Below, one piece after another: positions 1 through 10,439 of a stretch of 64,000 nucleotides of DNA. A program made the position numbers and the translations under genes. The first letter of the stretch is position 1. Each line of letters starts with the position of its first letter. The stretch lies in the NCBI GenBank assembly GCA_963693315.1, contig OY856188.1:144486945-144550944 (forward strand), written 5' to 3'. Below the pieces are notes generated by a model that saw only the letters and a program-made list of their open reading frames with translations, was not told where the DNA came from and searched no databases. Origin of the DNA: Diogma glabrata (Eukaryota; Arthropoda; Insecta; Diptera; Cylindrotomidae).

Positions 1-46
1 CTAAATGGTATAGCGGTAGACAATTTGGACATTTCCTATACAAATC

Positions 47-115
47 TAACGCTAATCTAACGCTAGATCAACCGCTATATCTAACGCTAGTCTAGCGTTA
101 GAGAAATGGATGTGG
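47..115. repeat. Short TCTAACGCTA tandem/palindromic repeat
   Basis: The decamer TCTAACGCTA recurs several times, and positions 92-112 form a palindrome (CTAACGCTAG, central T, CTAGCGTTAG). It lies just beyond the 3' side of the minus-strand RT fragment. Function unknown. Confidence 0.6.
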
Positions 116-560
116 GTAGTTGATTATTTACTACTTTTTCAATTATTTTTGACTCGATCAATATAGTATTTATCGGACGATATTCATTAGCCAGTTTGGT
201 ATTTTTTACTTTTTCAATAGGAACAACTATTGTATCTTTCCATTTATCAGGAAAGACACCAGAGGTGAGAGAGTTATTTACAATAGATAAAAAATGCTCA
301 CCTATTGAATTAAAAGCATCCAAAATTAAGCGTTTACTGACAAGATTAAAATCCTTTTTATTATTTAACAATACTATAACCTTCCTCAATTGATCTTCTG
401 TTAGCAATTCAAATTTGAATGCATATTCAGTGTTTGCGATGCAATTTACGTATGCAAAATTTGGTATATTGTTATTTATTATTTCCACACTTTTAACAAA
501 ATATTCATTAAATCTGTTTGCTATTCTTAAAATTTCACTGACTAGCTCATTTCCATAATA
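87..560 (-). pseudogene. N-terminal RT fragment of the minus-strand non-LTR element
   Basis: The translation shows the entry region of a non-LTR reverse transcriptase: GVFPDKWKDTIVVPI followed by NEYRPINT, matching the usual 'G.fP..wK...v.Pi.K' and 'NYRPIs' blocks. Residues encoded at 489-560 (YGNELVSEILRIANRFNEYF) join it to the linker. The palm motif with the catalytic aspartates is absent because the copy stops near position 87. Confidence 0.8.
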
Positions 561-692
561 GTATATTCTTGTATGAGCTAGAATGAAGGCAATTCTTCAC
601 GAGGATGAAGTTTCCCGGAACGAGCGTAGCGAGTGGAGGGAATCATCCGAGTGAAGAATTGCCTTCATCCTAAGCGAATACAAGATACTATT
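557..692. repeat. GC-rich hairpin element
   Basis: A nearly perfect inverted repeat. The left arm (about 557-602) reads AATAGTAT, then GAATGAAGGCAATTCTTCAC, and the right arm (about 648-692) is its complement. The loop is GC-rich with a local GAGCG/GCGAG inverted motif. It interrupts the EN-RT linker and abuts a MITE. Comparable hairpins occur at 59290-59425 and 62199-62310. Confidence 0.7.
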
Positions 693-1010
693 TTATCCAC
701 GACTACAAATAATTCAAATAATTTCATTCATGTTTGTATCGTTTCATTTCATTCGCCATATTGAATGAAATGAAAAACAAAACCAAACATGTTTGTTTAT
801 TTTAGATTTTATATATGTATTGTTTTTGTTTTAACTGGTTTATATTACTATACCAACAAATCATGTTTTTAATTTGTTAGGGGAATTTTGAATAAATAAA
901 GCGTAATAAAAGAAATAAAAAAGAATTTGATATATAGAAAAGGAATGAATACAATTACAATGAAAGATATACGCATGGAAAGTATATATTCTTTAGTAGT
1001 CGTGGATAAA
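692..1010. mobile_element. MITE with TTTATCCACGACTA terminal inverted repeats
   Basis: The ends are TTTATCCACGACTA (692-705) and its exact complement (997-1010). The interior is non-coding. The right-hand 75 bp recur in inverted orientation at 14359-14427, so this is a dispersed family. It splits the linker between the endonuclease and RT of the surrounding retrotransposon. A clean target duplication is not visible because the adjoining hairpin obscures the left edge. Confidence 0.7.
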
Positions 1011-1091
1011 TTAATTTCTGAAATTGCATTAAAATTTTTATTTAGAACAAACGTTTTTATATTCAACCACATAGTTTTTTGATCTTTGGAA

Positions 1092-1805
1092 TTATCTATT
1101 TTCTTTGAAATATAATAACTTTTGCTTGACTAATTTTTTTTTATAATTATTTCTAATCACTTTGTATTTTTTCCACTCTTTTTCATTATTTATCCACTTA
1201 GCTAACTCGTATTGTTCAATTTTTTTTGTTTTTAATAATTTAAGCTCAGCTGTATACCAAACACCTTCAATTTTTTTATTTCTACTTACCACGAATTGTT
1301 TAATTAAATTATGTAAGTTAGTACTAAACACGTCTGCTTGAATATTGCACACACCAGAACCTTTCATTAAATCACTTGAACACATTTTGGTTAAAAAATC
1401 TTTATTATATTTTAATACTTTAATTTTTTCACTATTAATGTTTATCTGATCTCTAAGGACAAGTTTAATTGTTAATGTTTCGTGATCACTTATTTTTAAG
1501 TTATTTTCAACAGTCACTGATATGTTATTAAATTTATTAGTTACAACCCAATCGATTAAAGTTCTTGATGCCAAAGTAATTCGAGTATGATGGTTTACTA
1601 TCTGCTTAAAAGCATTATCATCTATAATTTGTTTAGCCTTTTTTTTTTGATTAGAATTACTAAGCCAATTTATATTAAAATCACCTAAAATGATTATTGT
1701 TTCATTCATTTCACCGAGTTCTTCAAGCATTTTATCAAATTTATTAAAGAAAGCACTTTCTGGACTCAAATATTTTGGTGTCCGATATAAAACAACCAGA
1801 TACAA
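1092..1805 (-). pseudogene. Endonuclease (C-terminal part) and linker of non-LTR element
   Basis: This carries the second half of an exonuclease-endonuclease-phosphatase fold: VLYRTP, then IIILGDFNINWL (GDFN catalytic block), then LIDWVVT and SDHETLTI (SDH catalytic histidine block). A basic linker follows (KKIEQYELAKWINNEKEWKK), with further linker residues (WLNIKTFVLNKNF) down to about 1012. In the family this domain nicks target DNA for target-primed reverse transcription. The N-terminal half is in another frame at 1823-2104, so at least one frameshift separates them. Confidence 0.85.
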
Positions 1806-1822
1806 TAATGTTTCACAAGTTT

Positions 1823-2104
1823 TTACTTTAAAATTAAAATCCGTAACTCTTTTTCAAACGAGATACTTTTTACTACATTGAATGTCCAATTTTTTTTAAC
1901 ATAAAACATTACACCACCAGTATGCCGAGAGTGACTATCAGTTCGAATTAGGTTATAATTTTTTAAATTTACTAGTGCATCATTATCTTCTTCTATCAAA
2001 TGTGTTTCTGTTAAACAAATAAAATCAATTTCATCCGTAATAATAGTTTGTAGTTCAGCAAAATTATTTAAAGCACCATGGATATTTAAGTATAAACACT
2101 GCAC
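1823..2104 (-). pseudogene. Endonuclease (N-terminal part) of non-LTR element
   Basis: The peptide shows the N-terminal EEP endonuclease pattern: LNIHGALNNFAELQ, then IDFICLTETHL with the catalytic Glu, then GGVMFYVKKNW. It runs directly into the 1092-1805 fragment in another frame. The initiator shown is only the first Met of the frame; the natural start is uncertain because the gag-like ORF ends just upstream. Confidence 0.85.
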
Positions 2105-2116
2105 TGAAGCTAGTTG

Positions 2117-2665
2117 CTAATAATTTATTTTCTCAGATGCTTGTTTTAGTTTACGTTGGTAAATTTTGCACTCTGAACCGAATGTATTATGATTAATATC
2201 ATTATCCAAATTAAAACTTTTCTTTACCTTTACACAATTAAAACATTCAAAATTAAGTTTTGTACAATCTTCTTTGTTATGTCCAACTTCACCACATTTA
2301 TGACAACGTTTTTCAGATTCTTTGCAATATCGTGTCGAATGATTGAAACCCAAACATTGATAACACCTAAGAATAGTAATTTTTTCATATACCCAACAGC
2401 TATTCCAACCTATCATTAAAGTATTTTGGTCTAAATTTTTTTGAAACGCTTCCCCATCAAGTTCAACAATTGCATTGAAGCTTTTACCGTTGTTAGAGCT
2501 GTAAACTTTTAAACATTTCAATGATTTGCATGGGATGTTATTTTGAACCGTAATTGCACTCTCAAAATTTTAAATACTAAGTTTTTCATCAATGCCACAA
2601 ATCAGTATCTTTGGATTTTGCATTTTAGGTCTAACAACATCATCTCTCAGCAGAAATTTTATCTT
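2117..2665 (-). pseudogene. Gag-like ORF1 with CCHC zinc knuckles
   Basis: Three cysteine-rich modules are visible at the C-terminus: CYQCLGFNHSTRYC, CHKCGEVGHNKEDC and a partial CFNC. These are the tandem zinc knuckles of ORF1 nucleic-acid-binding proteins in Jockey/I-type elements. Upstream codons (2522-2665) encode KILICGIDEKLSI before an in-frame stop, so the ORF once extended further. The product would coat element RNA in ribonucleoprotein particles. This copy is 5' truncated and broken. Confidence 0.85.
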
Positions 2666-2691
2666 TACATGATATAGACCAGTTTTTCTCA

Positions 2692-2760
2692 ACCGATGGT
2701 CCGCAGACCATTATTGGTCCGCAGAAAAAGTTTAGTGGTCCGCGAACTTCTTCCAGTTAC
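2692..2760. mobile_element. hAT-type terminal sequence remnant
   Basis: The stretch TTTCTCAACCGATGGTCCGC followed by repeated GGTCCGCA/GGTCCGCG units looks like the terminal region of hAT transposons (CAGTGTTTCTCAACC type ends). No opposite end was located. Confidence 0.4.
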
Positions 2761-2985
2761 AATTTTAACTTATTGAGAATACTTGAGTGTCATTGAGTGT
2801 CAAATAACAAATAACAAATTGTTTTTACTATGGTATTTTCATGTAATTTTATGAACTTTTAAACCAAAGCAACCATAAAAAAAAAACCCGTACATAAAAA
2901 AATTACAAATTTTAATACATTGCTCAGTTTTATAAGAGCAACTCAAAAATCTTAAACTAACTGATAAACATTATTTTTTTTCTAG

Positions 2986-3754
2986 TGCTTTTGGATGGAG
3001 TCCGCCGAAATTCGCACATTTGCCGTTAATTATGAATCCTGATGGCTCAAAGTTAAGTAAACGACAAAATGATATTCAAATTGAAAATTACCGTCAAAAA
3101 GGAATTTTTCCTCAAGCGTTACTAAATTATATAACACTATCCGGTGGTGGGTTTGAAAGTGAAATATCAGTTAAACCACGAAGCCTCTCGATGCCGATAT
3201 TAATTGATAATTTTAATATACAACGCATAAATGAGCATTCAAGCCGTTTAAATCCAGATTTACTTGAAGAATGTAACCGTAAAGAAATTTTAGAACAAAT
3301 CAATGATCCAGAAAAGTGTGAAATATTAGTGAAGAAAGTAAAAGATTTGATCACAAAAACATATCCAAATGATTTAAAACAGCTAGATTTGAATATTGAT
3401 CATATTAGAAATGTATTAAAATGGGCTGGTCCCCGTTTGACATCAATAAATCAATTAGTTGAAGGTAAATTATCGTTTATATGGATATTACCTAAATTAT
3501 CGAAAAATAATGAACATTTGAAACCAGAAATGATTGAGTTGTTAGTCAAGGAATTAGAATATGGCAATTTTACAAAACTGGATTTGCAGAGTATTCTCAA
3601 GGAATTTTCTGCCAAAAATAATCTATCATTTAGCGACTTTATGAAACGTTTACGAAGTTCATTGAGCGGCTTACATGAAGGACCCAGTGTTGCAGAAATG
3701 ATGGAAATATTAGGACGTGATAAAACTATTCAAAGAATTCGAATAAAAAAATAA
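2986..3754 (+). CDS. EARS2: Mitochondrial glutamyl-tRNA synthetase, terminal exon
   Basis: This is the last coding exon of a class I glutamyl-tRNA synthetase of the mitochondrial/bacterial type, which charges tRNA with glutamate in the mitochondrial matrix. The exon starts after a good acceptor (polypyrimidine run, TCTAG ending at 2985) with one leftover base, then encodes AFGWSPPKFAH, LPLIMNPDGSKLSKRQ and the C-terminal anticodon-binding region, ending at TAA 3752-3754 (about 255 residues). KLSKR (exon residues 22-26) is the class I KMSKS-loop signature, and GIFPQALLNYITLSGGGF is typical of the family. No ATG start belongs here; upstream exons with the HIGH motif are outside the window or beyond the retrotransposon-filled intron. 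The frame is intact, so the gene looks functional. Confidence 0.88.
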
Positions 3755-3955
3755 AAATTAGTTGTGCAAAATTGTACAAATGTACAAAATTATAGAATTT
3801 GTAAATAGAAAAATGGTTTGTTTTTATATAAGAATTATATTGTCACGATTTTCTACCTATCTCGAATTTGCTTAGTTTAATTCGATAAACATTTTCCCCA
3901 GATCTCATTATAGATTAGATTACTGATTAGTTATAGCTAGTATTATTCGCGCTAT

Positions 3956-3961
3956 AATAAA
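3956..3961 (+). promoter_or_regulatory. Candidate poly(A) signal for EARS2
   Basis: AATAAA about 200 bases after the EARS2 stop codon. It is the clearest hexamer downstream; AT-richness makes chance matches common. Confidence 0.4.
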
Positions 3962-4149
3962 TAGTTTTAAACTTCAGTATAATACCAGTTTTAACTTGTA
4001 ATAATTTTTTATTTTATATAAAGCTATGCAAAACTCATCGCCAACTAAATTTTAAATTCTAAAAGTTAATTTAGATGTTCGCCACATAGTAAGCAAAAAC
4101 ACTAGTTTTTATTTTATTAAGTATTAAACACCTTTATTGTTTCCCAACA

Positions 4150-4815
4150 ACAGGAAAACAACTTGCTACTATAGTCTGAGGTGGGAGGATCTAGCCTAGA
4201 TCATTGCAATTTCAATTAAAATCATATATAAAAAATATAACTCTTTTGTCAAAAAACAACATTTTAGATTCAATAAAATTATACTTTCCACCTGCTACTA
4301 TAAGTTTGAGGTCGGAGGAGCTAGATTATACATAAGAACTTCACAAAAAATCTCCATTTCGAATAAAATTATATATTAAAAATAAAAATCTTTTGTCAAA
4401 AACGACATTTCATGTTCGACTGATATTTGCCAATTGTTGTCATATGTCCGAGGTGGGAGGAGCTGAACCATGTCAAAAACTTCAGAAACAAATTGGTAAA
4501 ATCATTATTGAAAAAATCTTTTGTCTAAAAACGACATGTCGTGTTCAACTAACTGATATTTTCCAACTGCTACTATATGTCAAACGTTGGCCATGCCAAA
4601 AAACTACACAAAAAATCACAATTTTGAGTAAAATCATATACATAAAAAGAATAAAAATTTTAAAAAAGACATTACATGCTCAAGCAGCAGCCAGCTGATA
4701 TTTTTCAACTGCTTCGGACTTATCCGAAGTAGGAGCTAGATTATGTCAAAAGACTTCACAAAATAATTTTAATTTCGAGTAAAATCTTATATTTAAAAAA
4801 TACATCATTTATCAT
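4150..4815. repeat. Degenerate ~135-bp tandem repeat, five copies
   Basis: A unit containing 'CTGCTACTAT...GAGGTGGGAGGAGCTAGA...TCTTTTGTCAAAAACGACAT' repeats with starts near 4160, 4291, 4430, 4566 and 4707. Spacing is 130-141 bp and divergence is moderate. No coding potential is shared between units. It begins about 400 bp after the EARS2 stop. Confidence 0.8.
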
Positions 4816-4827
4816 AAAACTTCATTA

Positions 4828-4885
4828 ATACCATGACATAGCAAATTAGTAGATGTTAAACCTGTACTGTAAATACTTTTAAGCT
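4828..4885. repeat. Fragment of the GACATAGCAAATTAGTAGAT MITE family
   Basis: GACATAGCAAATTAGTAGAT and the following bases match the arms of the complete inverted-repeat element at 59440-59675. Only one end is present here. Confidence 0.6.
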
Positions 4886-5076
4886 CAAAAGCTTGTAACA
4901 AAATTGATATCAAATTTCTTTTATCTATTAAAAAACTCATCACATATATTTTTGCAGAAATGATAACACATATTTATATTAGCATTGATGAATTGATGAA
5001 TATATAGTATACCTATATTTTAGGCCAGTGTTGTGCGCCATGTATTAACGTATAAAAAATCATAAAATTATTAAAC

Positions 5077-5418
5077 AATTAATTCATTAAATTATTTGTG
5101 ACACTCTGATGGAAGTTATCCCACCACGAATAATAAGGCTGAATCTAACAAAATATGGTGTGCAATTTATGAATTTTTTTTGCTGTTTATAAAAATTTTT
5201 TGTTTTCTTATACTAGAACGCTAGAACAGTAGACCAATTTTGGTTTATACGCGTTAACTTTTTTTGGTAGTATATCTAGTCGGTTAGCCCTGATGAGAAT
5301 GATATCCTTTTTTAAGTTTAAAAATTCTTATCGGTTCGAAACTACATCGATCGACAATTGTATGGATAGCAAAAAAAAATTAATAAATTGCACACCATAG
5401 TTTGTTAGATTCAGTCTT
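5077..5418. mobile_element. Hairpin-bearing short element with 10-bp target duplication
   Basis: ATTATTAAAC occurs on both sides (5067-5076 and 5419-5428), defining a 342-bp insert. About 50 bp in, the left arm (AAGGCTGAATCTAACAAA...TGGTGTGCAATTTAT) begins, and its complement ends at the right edge. A second copy of the family, with its own 12-bp duplication, is at 29486-29901. No ORF. The duplication length and non-symmetrical ends do not fit standard cut-and-paste MITEs. Confidence 0.75.
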
Positions 5419-5499
5419 ATTATTAAACCGTGTTCATTAATATTATAAAAAATAAATCAGTACGTAAATAATTAAAATTTAAATATGTTTCTAATGCAG

Positions 5500-5692
5500 A
5501 TTTTTGAGATCAAATAAACTCAAGTAAGTAAAGATGTAATTGGAATTTTTTCATTTGAAAGGTATGGTTTGAAGTTTCTCAGAAAAAAAACCACCACATT
5601 TTTCGTGTTTCGGATGAATTCGAGTTTCCTGGTCAGTGCCTGTCTCGAATTGCCTTAGGCAGACACGCTATCGATTACGCCGTTGAGACGAT
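5500..5692 (-). mobile_element. tRNA-derived SINE copy 1
   Basis: On the minus strand a tRNA-like head begins CTCAACGGCGTAATCGATAG, with a B-box-like ACTCGAATTC about 60 bp on. The body contains CCGAAACACGAAAAATG and the tail ends TTGAGTTTATTTGATCTC. It matches copy 2 at 12272-12475 closely. The flank at 5700-5850 (CTATACACTCGTGACTTAG onwards) also accompanies the SINE copies near 26.5 and 27.0 kb. Confidence 0.75.
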
Positions 5693-6439
5693 GAACAAAC
5701 AAATTGACCAAGTGTCAGCCATTGATTTCACATTGTTTGGAAACAAACAACAATGACTATACACTCGTGACTTAGGATGTTAATTATAATAGAAATGTTC
5801 CCCATTCTATGAATACACATAAAGTATTGTCTAGAAATTTAATCCAAAAAATCACATATTATGTTTCAAAGTTTTTCGATTTTTGATACATATGTATTAG
5901 ACCAGTGCAGATACCTCTTAAAATGGCGAAAAATGGTAAAAATTAGTAACAGCATGAAAACTTTTGAATAACGAATAAAATATTGGGAAAATGATGTGAA
6001 AATTAAATTAAAGGTGGAAAATGGTTTTTCGCGATTTTCAGCGATACTAAATACTGTCGCGGGATTGGTTGGATCCAACAACATAAATTGTTATGATGCT
6101 TTAACTATTGGTATAGGATAGGAGCATTAGCGAAAGGAGGGTAGCGAAATCCGAAATTCGACGTCTACGCCGTGCTGCCAGGGTAATGCTAACAGAATAA
6201 GGTTGGTGTATTGGAGACAAGCAGAGTAAAAACTGCTTAGTCAATGATGCTACATCACGGTGGAACGGCACCTTAAAACCAATGCGACTCAAGCGTCTGT
6301 TCTCCATGTCAGGGGCGGCTTGGAGCGGGCATTTTTCTTGGATCAAGCGGCTCGCTATATAAACGTATAAAAAGGTTGTTTCTGGTAACCTTAAGATGCA
6401 GAACGAACCCATTCACGACAATTTGGGTTGGGCCTAAGG

Positions 6440-7700
6440 TTAATACCCTAGCCCCGGAAAAAAAGCTTTGTTAAATTTGGAAATCAGAAAGAGAATAACA
6501 AACCCGGACTTCAATATAGAATTTTACCTGAACGTGAAAAAGGACGAGACTACCGAATCGGAACGTGGAACGTGTGCAGCCTGAGCGCTCCTGATGCTCT
6601 AACAAGTCTAGAAACAGAGGCTGAAAGGTATAGGATGGATATTATTGTTCTGCAAGAAATTAGACAGCCAATATTCGGAAAACAACATTTGGAAAGTTAC
6701 TCTCTATACTGTAGTGTTTATCCTTCTCGAAGATCATTTGGTACTGGGTTTCTTGTTGGTGCACGCATACAAAAAGCCGTGATGAAATTCATCCCGGTCA
6801 GCGAGAGGATCTGCTACCTACGTGTACGCGGTACACGCGGTACATTGCCGTGCATGCACCCACTGAAGCTAAAACCGTCGACGAGAAGGATAATTTCTTA
6901 CATAGCACTGGAATAGGTTATGAAACAAACACCAACACGTGACTTCATTATGGTTCTTGGTGACTTTAATGGACAGGTTGGAAGATATATCTCTTATGGA
7001 AATGTGGTGGGTCCCAACAGTCTACATTTGAATTTGAATGATAATTGTGAGAGAATGACTGAGTTTGCATTATCAAATAATTTGAAAATTGCCAGTACTT
7101 TCTTTCCGCATCGATCGATTCATAAGCAGACATGGGTCTTTCCGAATGCAAACACTCGAAGTCAAATTGATCACGTGCTAGTAACCACGTTTCTTTTCGA
7201 GCATTCTGAATGTGCGATCCTTTAGAGGTGCATACATTGGAAGTGACCACTTCCTTGAATGTGCTACGATAAGGTTCCACTTTCCAAATCCAGGCATTCC
7301 AAAATTCAATGAACGGAAACGTTTTAACATCACATCATCAAAAAATGCTGAAACGGAACAGAGATATCAAAGTCATATTGCCGAAACATTGGAGAAATCA
7401 GAAACCATTAATGGAGAAATCGATAAGTCATGGTATTTGCTCAAAGATGCTGTTCTAAGCGCTGCTGAGGGAATACTTGTACGACGACAAAACCACTCCC
7501 AGAAGCCATGGATGGATCAAGCATGCCTTGACGCTATTCAATACAAAAGAGATTGCTATCTGAAATGTCTACAAGGACGTAACACCGGGTCTACGAAGGA
7601 GAACTATAAACTGGCAAGACAAGCCGTTACCAAGCTATGTAGACGAACGAAGAGAGAATGGTAAAAGAGAAAGTGTGAGGAGATTGAAAGGTTAAAACCT
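6440..7700 (+). mobile_element. RTE-type non-LTR retrotransposon, 5' half
   Basis: This segment is clearly richer in GC than its surroundings and carries an RTE-clade endonuclease in three frames: TWNVCSLSAPDALTSLE and DIIVLQEIRQ (6530-6919), then IMVLGDFNGQVG and NTRSQIDHVLV (6920-7225), then YIGSDHFLECATI and the EN-RT linker (7212-7664). Two frameshifts and later stops kill it, and no RT follows. The catalytic E (LQE), GDFN and SDH blocks are all recognisable. A 3' RTE fragment with the RT active site lies separately at 30991-31857. Confidence 0.85.
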
Positions 7701-8059
7701 TAAAGAATTGCAACTGGTTAAAACCTTAAAGAAGGGACCTCAAACTAGATCGAACGCTATTCAAAACGAAGATGGGTAGCTACAAGTAGACCTTAAAAAT
7801 AGTTATTGTAAATATCATTTACAAAATGGCCTACGAGTAGATATCATTGTTTGCCACTCTAAGAAATTTAATTAAAACAAGGAGGGCCGGCGTGCTTCGC
7901 TACGCTTATAAATAAAGTTTTTGCGTAGACATTTTGTTGACGTAGAAGCAATGATTTCAAAAAGTGGTAATGAGAAATGCTAGCATATAATTTTTAATTT
8001 GTCTTTTTAAATATATGAATGAAAAATAATCAGAACTCTAGCTGATCAGTTCGGATATA

Positions 8060-8133
8060 TGAAAAATTAGCGATTAAATAAGTTTTCAAGTAAACTTATT
8101 TGATCTCTAACTTATTTGATCGCTAATTTTTCA
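8060..8133. repeat. 25-bp inverted repeat beside Penelope fragment
   Basis: TGAAAAATTAGCGATTAAAT (8060-8079) continues to 8084, and its complement occupies 8109-8133 with one mismatch; the loop is 24 bases. It lies 14 bases before the Penelope RT frame. It could be the edge of that insertion or an independent hairpin. Confidence 0.65.
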
Positions 8134-8146
8134 TTTCCATTTATTT

Positions 8147-8632
8147 CCCATCGGCTCTCCTTTATCATCCTTATTCGCTGAACTGTTCATGAATTGGTTC
8201 AAAAGCCAAATCTTAAACGGTTCACATGCATTTTCTAAACACGTCTCCTTTTGGTATAGATATGTGAATGACATATTGTGTCTATGGAATGGTATAGATA
8301 GACAACTAACAAACTTTCTCGTTTTTCTCAACAACCAACACCCTTCTATCCAATTCACCATAGAAAAGGAGTGTGATAGATCAATTAACTTTTTAGACAT
8401 ATCAATTAGTCGTCCAACAACCAAATTTGAGTTCAACATCTATCGAAAGCCAACCTGCACTGACACAATCATAAATTCCTCTTCTAACCATCCTCTTAGC
8501 ATAAAGCATTCAGCAATCAACTCGCTAGTCGAAAGACTCATAAACGTTCCCCTTTCGCCTATAAATTTTCAAACAGAATTGAACACTATTTTTTACATTG
8601 CAAAAAGCAATGGTTTTAAGTACAATGTATAG
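8147..8632 (+). pseudogene. Penelope-like element RT fragment
   Basis: The frame opens PIGSPLSSLFAELFMNWF, then FWYRYVNDIL, then HPSIQFTIE, INFLDISI and IYRKPTCTDT with SSNHPLSIKH. This order is diagnostic of the C-terminal RT region of Penelope-like elements (YVDD box, FLD, YRKPT.TD). The catalytic YVDD reads YVND, so one of the two active-site aspartates is lost. The copy is cut at both ends and lacks the GIY-YIG endonuclease, which a second copy (33911-35310) retains. Confidence 0.9.
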
Positions 8633-8829
8633 TTTACAATATATTAGATAAAAAATAGAAATGTGCCGCCTATAAGTTAATCTACCCACCCCAAACCTCA
8701 GAACCCAAAAAATGGCGAAAAATTTGCTAAACAGGAAAACTCAGCCAAAATCTTGGAAATATACTTTCGAAATCTACGGATTTCTACTGTCGGTAAGACT
8801 GTTTAGTGTTTTAAAAGAAGTTAAAATGC

Positions 8830-9854
8830 TAGTTGGGAAGGTATCAACTTTAGTATTACTCGATTTCTCGAAAGCGTTCGACTCCGTTAATCACTCTGTG
8901 TTACTAGATAAATTAAAAACAAATTTCAACTTCTCTAAGAGTGCCCTATTATTTTTGTAATCATATTTAACCCAAAAAACTCAAACTGTTCATGTCAATG
9001 ATAATTTTTCTGATCCATCTACAATATCCTCAGGCGTACCTCAAGGATCCATATTAGGTCCTATACTTTTCTCGTTATTTATTAATGACATAAGTTTATT
9101 ACTCAATATACATTACCATATATTTGCAGATGATCTGCAAATTTATGATTCTGCCTTACCAAATAATTTCAATAATTGCGTTGAAAGAATAAATCGTGCC
9201 CTCAATACAATTTCTGATTGGGCTGTACGAAATCATATACAAATTAATCCTAGCAAATTACAAGCCATAATTATAACGCAGAATAAACAACTTTATCTCG
9301 TGTAAGTTCTTCTCAACTCATTCTGAATGGTCAGCCAATAAAACAACTTGTCGACAATATAAGCAACCTTGGCCTCATTATTAATAGCTCACTAGATTGG
9401 GATGGTCATGTAAATCTAATAACTAAAAAAATTTATATAACTTTAAATAACTTATGGCAGACAGCAAGCTATACACCTCGAGAAGCTAAGCTCAAGCTTG
9501 TACGATCTTTGATAGTACCTCATCTTTTATAATGTGCTCCAATCTTTTCGGGCTGCTGAAGGCTCTTGGAATAAGTTAAGTATGGCTCTCAACTCATACG
9601 CACGATATGTTTATAATATTCCACGAGGTCAATCGATTTCTTTGCATACCATAATTATTTTAAATTGTGACCCTCGCAACTACCTCAAATTCATGACAGC
9701 CTTGTTTATGTTTAAACTAATCAAATATCGAAAACCAACATACTTGTTTGACCAACTAAATTTCTGCAGATCCTCACGCACAATGAATATCAATTTACCA
9801 ACTAACTGCAACACTAACTTGCGTAGACGTTTAATTGATAATAATTTTATGTAA
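8830..9854 (+). pseudogene. Jockey/CR1-type RT fragment
   Basis: Spread over several frames are STLVLLDFSKAFDSVNH (RT motif A), an in-frame stop at 8958-8960, then SGVPQGSILGPILFSLFIND and HIFADDLQIY (catalytic ADD), WAVRNHIQINPSK, and a C-terminal segment with NLGLIINSSLDW, LNSYARYVYNIPRG and CDPRNYLKFMTALFMFKLI. This is the back half of a non-LTR reverse transcriptase of the Jockey/CR1 group. Stops and frameshifts show it is dead. The flanking Penelope and RTE fragments are separate insertions. Confidence 0.85.
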
Positions 9855-9859
9855 CAATT

Positions 9860-10265
9860 CATATATGAAAATGATCAGATGAAAAAAATAAGCACAATAG
9901 AAAAAAATTTCGAATGTAACAGCAACAACAAAAAAGTTACAGCTGATCAAAAGCACCCGCACCATACTCACCGCACCATACTCAAAAGTCAAAACACATA
10001 CCATTTCCACTTCCTTCAGTTCATTGTTGTCACCATTGTTTGTCGCCATTGCCATGTGATTTTTCATCCTCATTTATTTTTAATTAAACACAGCTTATGA
10101 TTGGTTTTTTTATTAATTAAGTGTTAATTAACAATACTAATTGTTAGGGAATGAACAGAAGGTAAGTTTGGGGTTTTTAATTGTGGGTAAATAGGGGTTT
10201 TCAATAACGAGAGAGTAAAGGAGGGGGAAATTCCTCAAAAATTCATAGGGTTGAAATATTGAAAG
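9860..10265. other. Non-coding AT-rich spacer
   Basis: It holds short AAC/CAA-rich and CACCATACTC-repeated stretches (9955-9985) but no recognisable gene. Small open frames here have no family features. Confidence 0.5.
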
Positions 10266-10269
10266 TAAG

Positions 10270-10435
10270 AAATTTATGAAATTTATGAAATTTTCAAAAT
10301 CTTCTTGAAATTAATGAAATTTATGAAATTTTCAAAATTTTCTTGAAATTAATGAAATTTATGAAATTTTCAAAATCTTCTTGAAATTAATGAAATTTTC
10401 AAAATCTTATTGAAATTAATGAAATTTATGAAAAT
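10270..10435. repeat. ~38-bp minisatellite
   Basis: The unit ATGAAATTTTCAAAATCTTC plus TTGAAATTAATGAAATTT repeats about four times with a 38-39 bp period; the last unit is shortened by about 11 bp. Confidence 0.85.
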
Positions 10436-10439
10436 CACC

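Larger units (their letters stand above)
87..2665 (-). mobile_element. Degenerate two-ORF non-LTR retrotransposon (gag, EN, RT start)
   Basis: Read on the minus strand, this holds in order a zinc-knuckle gag-like ORF, an apurinic-type endonuclease, an EN-RT linker and the first part of a reverse transcriptase. That is the architecture of Jockey/I-type two-ORF elements. Frames are broken and the RT stops before its catalytic motifs, so the copy is dead and truncated. A GC-rich hairpin (557-692) and a MITE (692-1010) sit in the EN-RT linker. The whole element lies antisense in the intron upstream of the EARS2 terminal exon. Clade cannot be fixed from this fragment. Confidence 0.85.

Noticed and set aside
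3020..3022. TTG as a start codon for the EARS2 frame
   Set aside because: The frame continues upstream as AFGWSPPKFAH to a splice acceptor at 2985, so this is an internal exon boundary and not a start.
6101..6412. 103-residue minus-strand frame
   Set aside because: It lies antisense in the leader just upstream of the plus-strand RTE endonuclease and has no domain.
10270..10435. CRISPR-like array
   Set aside because: Units are contiguous tandem repeats without unique spacers, in a eukaryotic context.
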